NCBI GenBank assembly: GCA_023259115.1
Contig: JAHFQW010000001.1
Span: 17,929 to 81,928 of the forward strand
Source of the DNA: an archaeon
Lineage (GTDB): Archaea > Nanobdellota > Nanobdellia > Woesearchaeales > GW2011-AR9
Length of the DNA stretch: 64,000 nucleotides
Direction: 5' to 3'
Shown here: positions 48,509 through 56,347 of the stretch, piece after piece
Layout: every line of letters starts with the position of its first letter
Position numbering within the stretch: the stretch's first letter is position 1
Notes under the pieces: generated by a model
Told to the model about the DNA's origin: nothing
Databases searched by the model: none
The model's input: only the letters and a program-made list of their open reading frames with translations
Program-made: the position numbers and the translations under genes

Positions 48509-49273
48509 TTATGCCATTTTTAGAATAAAGTTTTCATAGGATTTAGTTTGATTGGGATATGTAATCTGTTGATATTCTTGGGCTAATTTGGCCATGATGT
48601 AGGCGCGTTGTTGTGGTTCTTGCAGACCATGTTTGATTCTGATTTCGCCTTGTGGTTTGAGGAAGGAGATGGCTTGTTTGAGGATGTTGTAGATTATGGT
48701 GACGCGTGGGACATCTTTTTCAACCACTTCAAGAAAAAAGGTGAGATCAGGGGGGTTTAGGTTACCTCCAAGAATTTCTTTTTGAGTTTGTTCAAGGTAA
48801 TTAAAGAAACGAAAAGTTATGTCCTGCTGTTTTCTAGAGGGATCATGCTTGAGTAAAGCTACGCCTAATGATTCAGGGAAGAGGATGTAATCAAATTTTT
48901 TTTTGAGATTGGGCCAAGGAGAGGTGAGGTCAAAGAGATGATGTCGGAATCCGGCTTGGAATATTTTTTGGTCAAGATAGAGATCTGAGGTGTGGATGTT
49001 TTTTTTTGGTATGTCGAAGCCTTTGTTGAGAAGACGTTCAAGATGGCCTTCTCCGCAGCCTACACTGAGCAGGGCTGCATTTTGGGTGAGATTTTGGATG
49101 AGATCGGGGGTGATGATTTCAGCTTTGAAATACCACATGGCGGAGAAGTATGAATAGTTCTTTTTTTCGATGTAGTAGATATCTGTATGCTGTTCTTCTT
49201 TGGGGAATACTTCTATTATCTTTTGTTGTGCGATTGATATTAATTCTGTTTGGTTTAAAGAGAGGTAGTTCAT
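48509..49273 (-). CDS. SAM-dependent methyltransferase-like protein
   Basis: 254 aa. NAALLSVGCGEGHLERLLNK is motif I (GCGEG), IHTSDLYLDQKIFQAGFRHH the second strand, FDYILFPESLGVALL and QAISFLKPQGEIRIKHGL later strands. The domain is preceded by an N-terminal region with Tyr-rich DIYYIEKKNYSYFSAMWYF. Substrate unknown. It is the last gene of the seven-gene minus-strand operon, 102 bases after the gene before it, and could also be separately transcribed. It is followed by a short A/T-rich gap. Confidence 0.72.
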   Translation of the reverse strand: MNYLSLNQTELISIAQQKIIEVFPKEEQHTDIYYIEKKNYSYFSAMWYFKAEIITPDLIQNLTQNAALLSVGCGEGHLERLLNKGFDIPKKNIHTSDLYLDQKIFQAGFRHHLFDLTSPWPNLKKKFDYILFPESLGVALLKHDPSRKQQDITFRFFNYLEQTQKEILGGNLNPPDLTFFLEVVEKDVPRVTIIYNILKQAISFLKPQGEIRIKHGLQEPQQRAYIMAKLAQEYQQITYPNQTKSYENFILKMA

Positions 49274-49374
49274 TTTTTAATTTTTAATTGTAATTCTTGA
49301 ATGAAATTTTTATCATTAAATGTTGTCATAATCTTATTGTTGTGGTGAGGGTTTTCATTTCTTTTGGAATTGTG

Positions 49375-49749
49375 TCATTTCTGTTCCCCTAATTCTTTTA
49401 ATCTATCAAATAATTTCTCTGCTCCTCTTTGGTTTTGTCTTTCAAAGATATGGTAGACTTCGATGTTTTTTTCAGTTAATGTGGGGGTATAGGTTTCTTT
49501 AGTTAAGTCTGTGGTAAAGTAGATGATGGGGATGGCTGTATGTTTACGAATGGCTCTTGCTAATCCTGCATCGGTTTCACTTTGTCCATGGATGAGCAAT
49601 GCGTCTAGGGTGTGTTGGGGAATATACGATGGTTCAAAATTATCTGCGTTGAAGTATTCTTTTTCTAGAGATGATTTTGCTTCTGTAATTATACCTAATA
49701 CTTTTGCTATTGGACTTTCTAGATTTTGGGTGATGATGCCGATTTTCAT
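49375..49749 (-). CDS. 124-aa receiver/flavodoxin-like protein
   Basis: Alternating strands and helices (MKIGIITQNLESPIAKVLGI, DALLIHGQSETDAGLARAIR, TAIPIIYFTTDLTK, KNIEVYHIFERQNQRGAEKL) suggest a CheY- or flavodoxin-like fold. A conserved phosphorylatable Asp is not obvious; HG replaces it after DALLI. It lies 15 bases downstream of the 133-aa gene in the operon, which makes co-expression almost certain. Function unknown. Confidence 0.55.
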   Translation of the reverse strand: MKIGIITQNLESPIAKVLGIITEAKSSLEKEYFNADNFEPSYIPQHTLDALLIHGQSETDAGLARAIRKHTAIPIIYFTTDLTKETYTPTLTEKNIEVYHIFERQNQRGAEKLFDRLKELGEQK

Positions 49750-49764
49750 GGTTTATTTTCTCTC

Positions 49765-50166
49765 CTAGTCATAATTTAAGAGGTATATTTTAGCATTATG
49801 TTCTGGTATGATCTCAGGAATTATTGTTCTTGGTATGATACGTGTGTGCATATCTCCTAGATCATATGAAATGGATGTTCGAAGTAGTGCGATATTTTTA
49901 TTTTCCTCCCAATCATCTATGCCCATTTCTGTTAAAGACGGTTTTTCGGTTGTTAAGAGATATATTTTATCATGTATTTCAAACTCACAAAAATCACATG
50001 GACGTGATGTAAGATAGAGTGTATCTGTTAATGAGAGAAGTTCTTGTGCTGCGGCAATAAAATGATCTTCCATAACATATTCTGGATCGAATAAATCAAG
50101 ATGGGGATTTTGTTGTTGTACTCTTTGTACTAAATCATATGGTTTTGGTGGTTGTATGATGGTCAT
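49765..50166 (-). CDS. 133-aa hypothetical protein
   Basis: Unrecognised. It contains YLTSRPCDFCEFEIHDKIYL, with a CxxC that could bind metal or form a disulfide, and ends HTRIIPRTIIPEIIPEHNAK. Soluble. It lies between the 200-aa and 124-aa genes, with spacings of 39 and 15 bases. GGAGAAAA occurs just before the ATG and may be the ribosome-binding site. Confidence 0.55.
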   Translation of the reverse strand: MTIIQPPKPYDLVQRVQQQNPHLDLFDPEYVMEDHFIAAAQELLSLTDTLYLTSRPCDFCEFEIHDKIYLLTTEKPSLTEMGIDDWEENKNIALLRTSISYDLGDMHTRIIPRTIIPEIIPEHNAKIYLLNYD

Positions 50167-50205
50167 TTTATTTTCTCCGTTATTTTTCTTTGTTTTAATT
50201 TTTAT

Positions 50206-50808
50206 TTATGGATTTATTTCTAATGCTTCACTGAGATATTCTGTTATTAAAATTGGTTCAGCTAGTTTTTGATTGAGTTTACTAATAGACCATCTTATTT
50301 TTTGTTCATCTCTTTCTAGTATTGCTTCTAGAAATTCATCGCAGGTGAGTAAATATTTAGCATGGGATACTTTTTTGGGGATGTCAAGCGCATATCCTGT
50401 TTCTTGGGGAGTTGTGTTAGTATATCCACTGGCGTTACCATAAAACATACTATATCGAGCGATAATTGATCCGGAACCTTTGAAGGATTTTATCAGCTTT
50501 TCATAATCTGTTGTACTGCCGGCGATGGTGAATTGGCAATGATGTGGTCCACGTTCTCTGATTCGTTGGCTATTTTTTGGTGTTTCGATAGTGATGTGGT
50601 ATTTTTCACTCTCAACATAATCGTTTCCGTGCAAGTTATTTGGTTCATAGCCACATCTCTCTATCTCTTCTTGAAGTCTTGCTTCTGTAACCTGTTTCAT
50701 TAGGGGGCTATCTTGATTTATAAGATTAAATGTGTCTGCGAAGTCATCATATAGATAGGGTGTCAAAATTGCTACTTTGATTATTGGTTTTTGTGGTTGT
50801 GGGGTCAT
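50206..50808 (-). CDS. 200-aa hypothetical protein
   Basis: Unrecognised. It starts IKVAILTPYLYDDFADTFNL, a beta-alpha start like Rossmann or receiver folds, then CGYEPNNLHGNDYVESEKYH, GPHHCQFTIAGSTTDYEKLI and a C-terminal helix region (DEFLEAILERDEQKIRWSIS). No catalytic motif is certain. It follows the receiver gene by 65 bases, an A/T-rich gap that could hold an internal promoter, though none is clear. Confidence 0.52.
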   Translation of the reverse strand: MTPQPQKPIIKVAILTPYLYDDFADTFNLINQDSPLMKQVTEARLQEEIERCGYEPNNLHGNDYVESEKYHITIETPKNSQRIRERGPHHCQFTIAGSTTDYEKLIKSFKGSGSIIARYSMFYGNASGYTNTTPQETGYALDIPKKVSHAKYLLTCDEFLEAILERDEQKIRWSISKLNQKLAEPILITEYLSEALEINP

Positions 50809-50873
50809 GGTATCACTCTTTAATTTATTTTTTTATTTTTATTTTTTCTTATTTATTCTCTTTTTTTTTTATT

Positions 50874-51383
50874 TTACTTTTGTCTTATTGTTTCTAGTAC
50901 TTTCATCCAATCTTTTGCTCCGTCTTTTAAGAAGGGAGCATGGAAGATGCCTAGGAGGGAGTTGTTTATGTGGTATAATGATGCGTTAGAGGTGTTATCA
51001 TTCCAATATGCGTCGCTTAAATTGTCAATACAGGCGGACATGGGGTGGTCATGATGGTTGATATCGGTGACAATGGAGATGTAGGGAATGTTTTGTTTTG
51101 CTGCTAGGAATGCGAGGGGGAAGCCGTAGGGTAGAAGATCAAACATATATTCTATGCCTTTGTGACTCATGGTATCTCTGCCACCTTTGGGCATCATGAG
51201 ATCGGTTAGGAGGATGTCATAGGGTGATTTTTCAGATTGGATGAGATATTGTTTTGCGTGTTCGTAATTGTGGGTAAGAGTGAGTTGATAGAGTTCTTTG
51301 TTCTCAAATTGCAGTTGGGCGCTGTTTTGATGCAGCGGGGTGTCTTCAATGAGGAGAATATGGAGAGGTTTTGTGGATGTCAT
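50874..51383 (-). CDS. Receiver-domain (CheY-like) protein
   Basis: 169 aa. LHILLIEDTPLHQNSAQLQF gives the acidic pair (Glu13, Asp14), YDILLTDLMMPKGGRD the phospho-acceptor Asp (61), and YISIVTDINHHDHPM the conserved Thr (106). An insert (residues 68-92) lies between strands 3 and 4. Phosphorylation by a histidine kinase would be expected, but no kinase is nearby and no output domain is attached, so a partner protein probably reads its state. Its start overlaps the stop of the upstream gene by one base: translational coupling. Confidence 0.72.
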   Translation of the reverse strand: MTSTKPLHILLIEDTPLHQNSAQLQFENKELYQLTLTHNYEHAKQYLIQSEKSPYDILLTDLMMPKGGRDTMSHKGIEYMFDLLPYGFPLAFLAAKQNIPYISIVTDINHHDHPMSACIDNLSDAYWNDNTSNASLYHINNSLLGIFHAPFLKDGAKDWMKVLETIRQK

Positions 51384-52144
51384 TATAAGAACCTCCCAAG
51401 TCCACCGTATTGGTTGGTTATGATCATTATTTTTTTTCCTTTTGCTTTTAATTCTTGGGCAGTTTTGAGCTCTTCATCTTCCCTACAATGTTGTACTAAA
51501 GGGGTGGAATCCAGAAAAAAGAGGGTAAAGCCGTCATGTTCTTTGGCATGTCTTAATAGTTTCCAGGTGTGTGGTGCTTGGTCTCTATTGCAAATTTCTA
51601 CTCCGCTATAGATTCTATCATCAAAATGTTCATCTGTTCCTATATCCTCATAATTCCATACTTTTACAATGCCGCCATCGGCTCGCAGAATATTGGCTAC
51701 ATTTTTAAATGTGTTTGGTACGTTTTCTCCGTAGTATAGGATTATTTTTCGATCTTTTGGATTATATTCAGTGATATATGATTTTCTCACGTGTGAGCCA
51801 TTGGAGCAAGGTCCATCTATTTTATCTTTTAGGGTAAAGAATGCAGCGACTTTTTCGTCTAAACTGAGGGATTTTAGTGTTGTATCTCTTTCTTGTTGTG
51901 TTATATAATCATCAGGAGTTGCAGAACCTCTTGTTACTTTTAATGTAAACTGAAAAATCTCACTCTTTAATTCATTTAATTTCTTCTTGGTACTTTCATA
52001 TAGATTAATCTCTTGTGGTGTTATTGTGGATTTGAGTTCTTGATAGGTTTCATACTCTTTTCCTAATAAAATTTTCGCATAGGATGCCAAGAATTGTTCT
52101 GGTGTTTGAAATGCTGGCGTATGGGGTTGTGCTAGAACTTTCAT
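51383..52144 (-). CDS. 253-aa protein with degenerate receiver-like C-terminal domain
   Basis: N-terminal half helical (FLASYAKILLGKEYETYQEL, NLYESTKKKLNELKSEIFQF). From about residue 130 a receiver-like order appears: KIILYYGENVPNTFKNVANI, FTLFFLDSTPLVQHC with an Asp at the phospho-acceptor position, and KGKKIMIITNQYGG in place of strand 4. The acidic pair is reduced to one Glu. It overlaps the gene before it by ATGA and the one after by a single base, so all three are made together. No family known to me. Confidence 0.55.
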   Translation of the reverse strand: MKVLAQPHTPAFQTPEQFLASYAKILLGKEYETYQELKSTITPQEINLYESTKKKLNELKSEIFQFTLKVTRGSATPDDYITQQERDTTLKSLSLDEKVAAFFTLKDKIDGPCSNGSHVRKSYITEYNPKDRKIILYYGENVPNTFKNVANILRADGGIVKVWNYEDIGTDEHFDDRIYSGVEICNRDQAPHTWKLLRHAKEHDGFTLFFLDSTPLVQHCREDEELKTAQELKAKGKKIMIITNQYGGLGRFL

Positions 52145-53025
52145 GGGTAGACCTCATGTAGATTTCGTGTAATAAATGAACTTTGAGAAGCGGCGAGACG
52201 TATTTTGGCAAGGGTTTCTTCGATATCTTCTAAGGCGTATGTATGAGGACTTTTTTGATCTTGTTTTTGTTCTGTTTCAAGTTGTTCTGTTTCAAGTAAG
52301 TCTCTATGTTCATAATATTCTTGAGATATTTTGAATGCTTCTTCGATGTTGAGACCTCCTGCCATGAGGGTATTATTTTCTACGATTACGCCAGGACCGT
52401 ATAGAAAACATTGATCAGATGGTTTATGTTTTGCAATGCGTTGGTTTTTATCCAGATTACTATTTAATTTGTGTAGATCATAGATAAATTCTTGTTTGTT
52501 ATACGAGGGGTTGGTTGTGAAGTATTGTATGCCTGCGCCATGGCAGCCGGAGCCTGAGGCGAATACATGGCCGAGAATAGAATTATGTTCTGGGTCGGGG
52601 AAGGTTAACTCTCCCACGATGGCATATGTGTTGAATGGCACACGAGTGGCAAATTTGACATCAAATGAATCGTCGTCTAAAGAGTATGTACCACCGAGTA
52701 TTGCGCCGTCACAGCACCAAGACATAGCGCCAATTAGCATGTTGAATTGATTTGGCTGCTTAGGGTTTTGATGAATTTGCATACAGTGGATATAATTTGC
52801 AGAGGTGGGCTGTAGATGAAATTCGTGATAAATGGGCAAATCTTCCAGGGCAATGGCATTTATGGTTTGATCTTTTTGTACGTAGAAGCCTCTTTTTGGT
52901 CTATATTTTTCTGTTTCTCCCACAAAATCTGTTATACCAAATTTAATGGGGAGGTTGTTCGCAATAAAATTTGGATTGGTGCATAGTTTTTCTAGTGTGA
53001 TTACTGGCGTTGGTTCTGTTGTCAT
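52141..53025 (-). CDS. 294-aa hypothetical protein, first gene of the operon
   Basis: Unrecognised. Beta-rich: FGITDFVGETEKYRPKRGFY, HCMQIHQNPKQPNQFNMLIG, AMSWCCDGAILGGTYSLDDD and VFASGSGCHGAGIQYFTTNP contain paired Cys and His that might bind metal. The C-terminal 60 residues are Gln/Glu-rich and helical. TTTAAATATC, about 53052-53061, lies 27-36 bases before the ATG and probably drives the operon; the Lrp-type gene diverges from the same 97-base gap, making it the likely regulator. Confidence 0.55.
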   Translation of the reverse strand: MTTEPTPVITLEKLCTNPNFIANNLPIKFGITDFVGETEKYRPKRGFYVQKDQTINAIALEDLPIYHEFHLQPTSANYIHCMQIHQNPKQPNQFNMLIGAMSWCCDGAILGGTYSLDDDSFDVKFATRVPFNTYAIVGELTFPDPEHNSILGHVFASGSGCHGAGIQYFTTNPSYNKQEFIYDLHKLNSNLDKNQRIAKHKPSDQCFLYGPGVIVENNTLMAGGLNIEEAFKISQEYYEHRDLLETEQLETEQKQDQKSPHTYALEDIEETLAKIRLAASQSSFITRNLHEVYP

Positions 53026-53122
53026 GTAGTTGTAGATACGGGTGCTGATATTTAAAGAGCTAGGGGTCTATTTTACGAAAAAACAAGAAAAGTTTATAAA
53101 TAAATTTAGTTTTAATGGGAGA

Positions 53123-54073
53123 ATGGATAAGAATGATTATAAAATACTGCAAAAATTAGATGAAAATGCACGTATTTCTGTGGTTAAATTGGCGCGTGAG
53201 GTGCGATTATCAAAAGATGTGGTGAATTATCGTTTGCGTAAATTGCAGGAGGAGAAGGTTTTAGTGGGTTCGCGAGCAAATATTGCAATTGCGAAGCTGG
53301 GGTATACGTATCATAAGATTTTGGTTAAATTTGTGCCGTTAAATACGGTGCAAGAAGAGCAGTGGTTGGCGTGGGGAAGGCTACATCACGAAGTGATTTG
53401 GATGGGGACGTGTGATGGGGAGTGGAATGGGAATATGACAGTGAGAACAAAGAGTTTTCAAGAGCTGGCGTTGTTTTTAGATGATTTTTTTGGTACGTTT
53501 GGGGGATTGGTGTTGAAAAAAGAAATACTTCGAGTGATGAGTTCATATCGATTTAATCGGAAATTTTTGTTTTTGGATGGCAAATATACGCATGAATTTT
53601 ATCATAGCTTTTTTGCAGAGCGTGTTGAGATTGATGCAAAAGATAGTGTGATTATTCATCTGTTAACAAAAGATGCTCGTACAAAGCTTGTGGATATTGC
53701 GCAGAGCGTAGATTTGAGCCCGGAGGCGGTGGCAGTGCGTTTAGCGCAATTAGAAAAGAACAAAGTAATTATTGGGTATCGTCAAAAAATTGATTATACC
53801 AAATTTGGATTGCAAAATTATGAAGTGCTCTTGGTTGTGAAAAATCCACAGCAGAAAGCTAAAATTATTTCGTATTGTCGTTATCATCGTGCGTGTGATA
53901 CGGTGATGGAGTTTATGGGGTATTATGATTTACAACTGACATTTTTATTGAAGAGCCAGGCAGAGTTTCGGTTGTTGCTTGCGGATATGCGTGATGCGTT
54001 TGGAGAGCACATTATTGAATATCAGCCACTGGCGGCGTATCAGGAGTTTTTTACAAGTCCTGTGGGGAAGTGA
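53123..54073 (+). CDS. Lrp/AsnC-type regulator with two HTH units
   Basis: About 316 aa. MDKNDYKILQKLDENARISV, then VKLAREVRLSKDVVNYRLRK, is an AsnC-type winged helix, followed by a RAM-like domain; a second unit (DSVIIHLLTKDARTKLVDIA, QSVDLSPEAVAVRLAQLEKN) and a second RAM-like domain follow. Such duplicated Lrp proteins are common in DPANN archaea. The start at 53123 is chosen because TTTATAAATA is centred 26 bases upstream; the longer frame from 53042 includes promoter sequence. It is divergent from the seven-gene operon and may control it. Confidence 0.82.
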   Translation: MDKNDYKILQKLDENARISVVKLAREVRLSKDVVNYRLRKLQEEKVLVGSRANIAIAKLGYTYHKILVKFVPLNTVQEEQWLAWGRLHHEVIWMGTCDGEWNGNMTVRTKSFQELALFLDDFFGTFGGLVLKKEILRVMSSYRFNRKFLFLDGKYTHEFYHSFFAERVEIDAKDSVIIHLLTKDARTKLVDIAQSVDLSPEAVAVRLAQLEKNKVIIGYRQKIDYTKFGLQNYEVLLVVKNPQQKAKIISYCRYHRACDTVMEFMGYYDLQLTFLLKSQAEFRLLLADMRDAFGEHIIEYQPLAAYQEFFTSPVGK

Positions 54074-54165
54074 GGATATTTTTGAATGTTTGATTTCTAG
54101 GGTAATTTACTTTGTGATATTTTGGTGTGAGAAGACATAAAAAGAGGGCTTATTTTTTGGAGTAG

Positions 54166-55008
54166 ATGAGCAAAGATATGATTATTGAGCGGTTGATGCA
54201 GTTGACTGGCCATCGTTTTATAGAACTTACGACAAGAGGAAATACGGCGATTAGTGCGGCGCTTTCAATTGTTGCTTCTGGGAAAAAAGTGATGATTCCT
54301 GCGGAAGGGGGATGGTTGACGTATAAAACGATTCCAAAGAAGTTGGGACTTGAGATGGTTGAAGTTAGATGTCGGGATGCGGTGATTGATGTAGCTGATT
54401 TACATGCGAAGTTAGAGTCTTGTGAGGTTGGAGTGTTGTTGTATCAGAATCCGGCGGGGTATTTTGCGGAGCAGCCGATGCGGGAGATTTATGATATTTG
54501 TAGAAAACATGATTGTTTGGTTGTGCTTGATGTGTCTGGAGGGATTGGCACTTCGTTATGTTCTGGAGAGTTTGCGGATATTATTATTGGTAGTTTTGGG
54601 ACGTGGAAGCTTGTGGAAGCAAGAGGCGGGGGGTTTATTTCTACGAGTAATTCTGCGTTGTGGAAGGAGATATGTTTGAAGGGGATGGAGAAGCTAGAAG
54701 ATGTAGTACAGATGGAGGTTATTTCTGTGGAGCTTGGTAAGTTGGATGAGAGAATTGCGATGTTGCTTTTGGCTCGGCAGAAGGTTGTTGATGATTTAGT
54801 GGAGTTGAAGTTGGATGTGGTGCATGCGGATGATATTGGGTTTGTGGTGGTTGTGCGATTTGAAACGGAATATGAGAAAGATCAAATTTTGGAGTATTGT
54901 CGGAGAGAGGGGTGGGAATGGACGGAATGTCCGCGCTATATTCGATTGAATCAGAAGGCGATTTCGATTGAATTGAAGAGAAGAATTGAAGAGAAGTTGA
55001 GCGATTGA
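54166..55008 (+). CDS. DegT/DnrJ-like PLP aminotransferase-fold protein
   Basis: 280 aa, shorter than typical (about 370). RFIELTTRGNTAISAALSIV is the cofactor phosphate region, VGVLLYQNPAGYFAEQPMRE and CLVVLDVSGGIGTSLCSGEF hold the Asp for the pyridine nitrogen, and IIIGSFGTWKLVEARGGGFI the PLP lysine (SFGTWK). The family transfers amino groups to sugars or, in other branches, cleaves C-S bonds; the C-terminal substrate domain is reduced here. It starts 92 bases after the Lrp-type gene. GGAG just before the ATG may be its ribosome-binding site. Confidence 0.72.
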   Translation: MSKDMIIERLMQLTGHRFIELTTRGNTAISAALSIVASGKKVMIPAEGGWLTYKTIPKKLGLEMVEVRCRDAVIDVADLHAKLESCEVGVLLYQNPAGYFAEQPMREIYDICRKHDCLVVLDVSGGIGTSLCSGEFADIIIGSFGTWKLVEARGGGFISTSNSALWKEICLKGMEKLEDVVQMEVISVELGKLDERIAMLLLARQKVVDDLVELKLDVVHADDIGFVVVVRFETEYEKDQILEYCRREGWEWTECPRYIRLNQKAISIELKRRIEEKLSD

Positions 55009-55089
55009 TTATTTTTAAAATTTTGGCAATCGAAATGTTTATATTCTACTTCTGTGTTACATCTGATACAAAAATGAGAGGAGATTATT

Positions 55090-55812
55090 ATGGCTACTAC
55101 TAATTTTATTAAGAAGATTTTTGAGAAAGATATTACCGAAGAGGTACATCATGCGTTTACGCGTTATAGTTTGGGTGAGTTTGTGAAAGAGCCGTTTGTG
55201 GTTAAAATTAAGAAAGAGATTACGGTGCAGGGAGGGTTTGAGTATCTTAATTTTTTTCAGAAATTTATTGCGCAGAATGTGAAGGGGGATGTAACTATTA
55301 ATGGGACGATTGAGACGGTGAAAGATTTGTCTGAAACGCTTGGTCGGTTGGGATTAGTGTATGATAATGCGCGAAGATTTGGTAAATCAGGGAGCAAGTT
55401 TGTGTTATCTGAGCAGAAGATTAGCAAAGTGACGTTTCAAAAGATGATTTCGGAGCTGTTTACAGAGTATTTGTTATTTAATGTAAATTTTGAGGGGGGA
55501 CTATTGAAAGTGAAAAAACAAACAACGCCAAAGTTGGGTTCTCCTACAGATGCGTTTGTGACGTTAAAATTGTCTAAAGACTGGCTGCCATTGTTAACGC
55601 AGGATTATTTATTTGATGTGCAAGGGAAAGATTTTTCGGAGTTATGTGTGAATAATATCTATAGGATTGATGATATTAAAGTTGATGAGAAGCTCTTGGC
55701 AAAAGATGCGGATGGGGCACGCAAGAAAGCATTACGTATTGGTGAAATTACACGTAAAATTACTGTAGATGGGAAAGTTGAGAAAGAGTATAAGATTAAG
55801 TTTGTGATTTAA
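55090..55812 (+). CDS. Hypothetical protein, 240 aa
   Basis: No known family. A soluble protein with alternating strands and helices: MATTNFIKKIFEKDITEEVH, FVVKIKKEITVQGGFEYLNF, GDVTINGTIETVKDLSETLG, FVTLKLSKDWLPLLTQDYLF, ending ITVDGKVEKEYKIKFVI. No Cys cluster or membrane segment. GAGGAG lies about 8 bases before the ATG, and TTTATATTC further upstream. Its plus-strand G-rich base use fits the region. The balanced domain-like composition suggests a conserved archaeal protein. Confidence 0.62.
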   Translation: MATTNFIKKIFEKDITEEVHHAFTRYSLGEFVKEPFVVKIKKEITVQGGFEYLNFFQKFIAQNVKGDVTINGTIETVKDLSETLGRLGLVYDNARRFGKSGSKFVLSEQKISKVTFQKMISELFTEYLLFNVNFEGGLLKVKKQTTPKLGSPTDAFVTLKLSKDWLPLLTQDYLFDVQGKDFSELCVNNIYRIDDIKVDEKLLAKDADGARKKALRIGEITRKITVDGKVEKEYKIKFVI

Positions 55813-55872
55813 TACTTTTTAATGTTGCTTTTTGAGATATTTTTTGATATTCCATCTCTTCTTTTTTTCTCT

Positions 55873-56232
55873 TTATCTCTTTATTGGTGTTTGAGAAGAA
55901 GGAGAATTAGATGTTTGAGTAGTTGTACTTTGGGCTGAGGTTGATGGGAATGTGGTGGTGGAAGTTTGTTGTTGTGATGTTTGTGAAGAAAGGGGTGTTT
56001 GTGGGAATGTTGTGGGGGTGAATGATGCAGTGGTTTGATCTGCAGGTTGTTCTGCTTCGGAGGCTTTTTCACGCATGTTATCTAGGAAGTAGATGATAGT
56101 GAATGTTATGGCCATGGTGATGCCTAATTCTGCTTTTCCAAGTGTGGTTTTCGTATCAAAGAGAAGAAAGATGGCGGCGAGGAGTGCAACGATTATTATT
56201 ATTTCAATTACAAGGATGATTTTGGAGTTCAT
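55873..56232 (-). CDS. Membrane-anchored protein with Ser/Thr/Gln-rich tail
   Basis: 119 aa. Two hydrophobic segments (IILVIEIIIIVALLAAIFLL and LGITMAITFTIIYFL) are followed by a 60-residue tail of Thr, Ser, Gln and Pro (for example TTFPQTPLSSQTSQQQTSTT) that is probably disordered or glycosylated. No known domain. The coding direction is against the regional trend. The low-complexity tail makes the exact gene call less certain, but the membrane segments are convincing. Confidence 0.55.
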   Translation of the reverse strand: MNSKIILVIEIIIIVALLAAIFLLFDTKTTLGKAELGITMAITFTIIYFLDNMREKASEAEQPADQTTASFTPTTFPQTPLSSQTSQQQTSTTTFPSTSAQSTTTQTSNSPSSQTPIKR

Positions 56233-56347
56233 TGGGGTTAGGATATGTTTTTTATTTATATGTGTTTCTCTTGAGAGAGAGATCTTTTAGTAAAAAATAT
56301 GAAAAGGGAATGTTTAAATAGCTAGATATAATTTCTGATTTGGTGAA

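Noticed and set aside
50777-50989. 70-aa plus-strand ORF of Phe/Leu
   Set aside because: Lies over a T-rich gap and the end of the receiver gene on the other strand; no promoter or domain.
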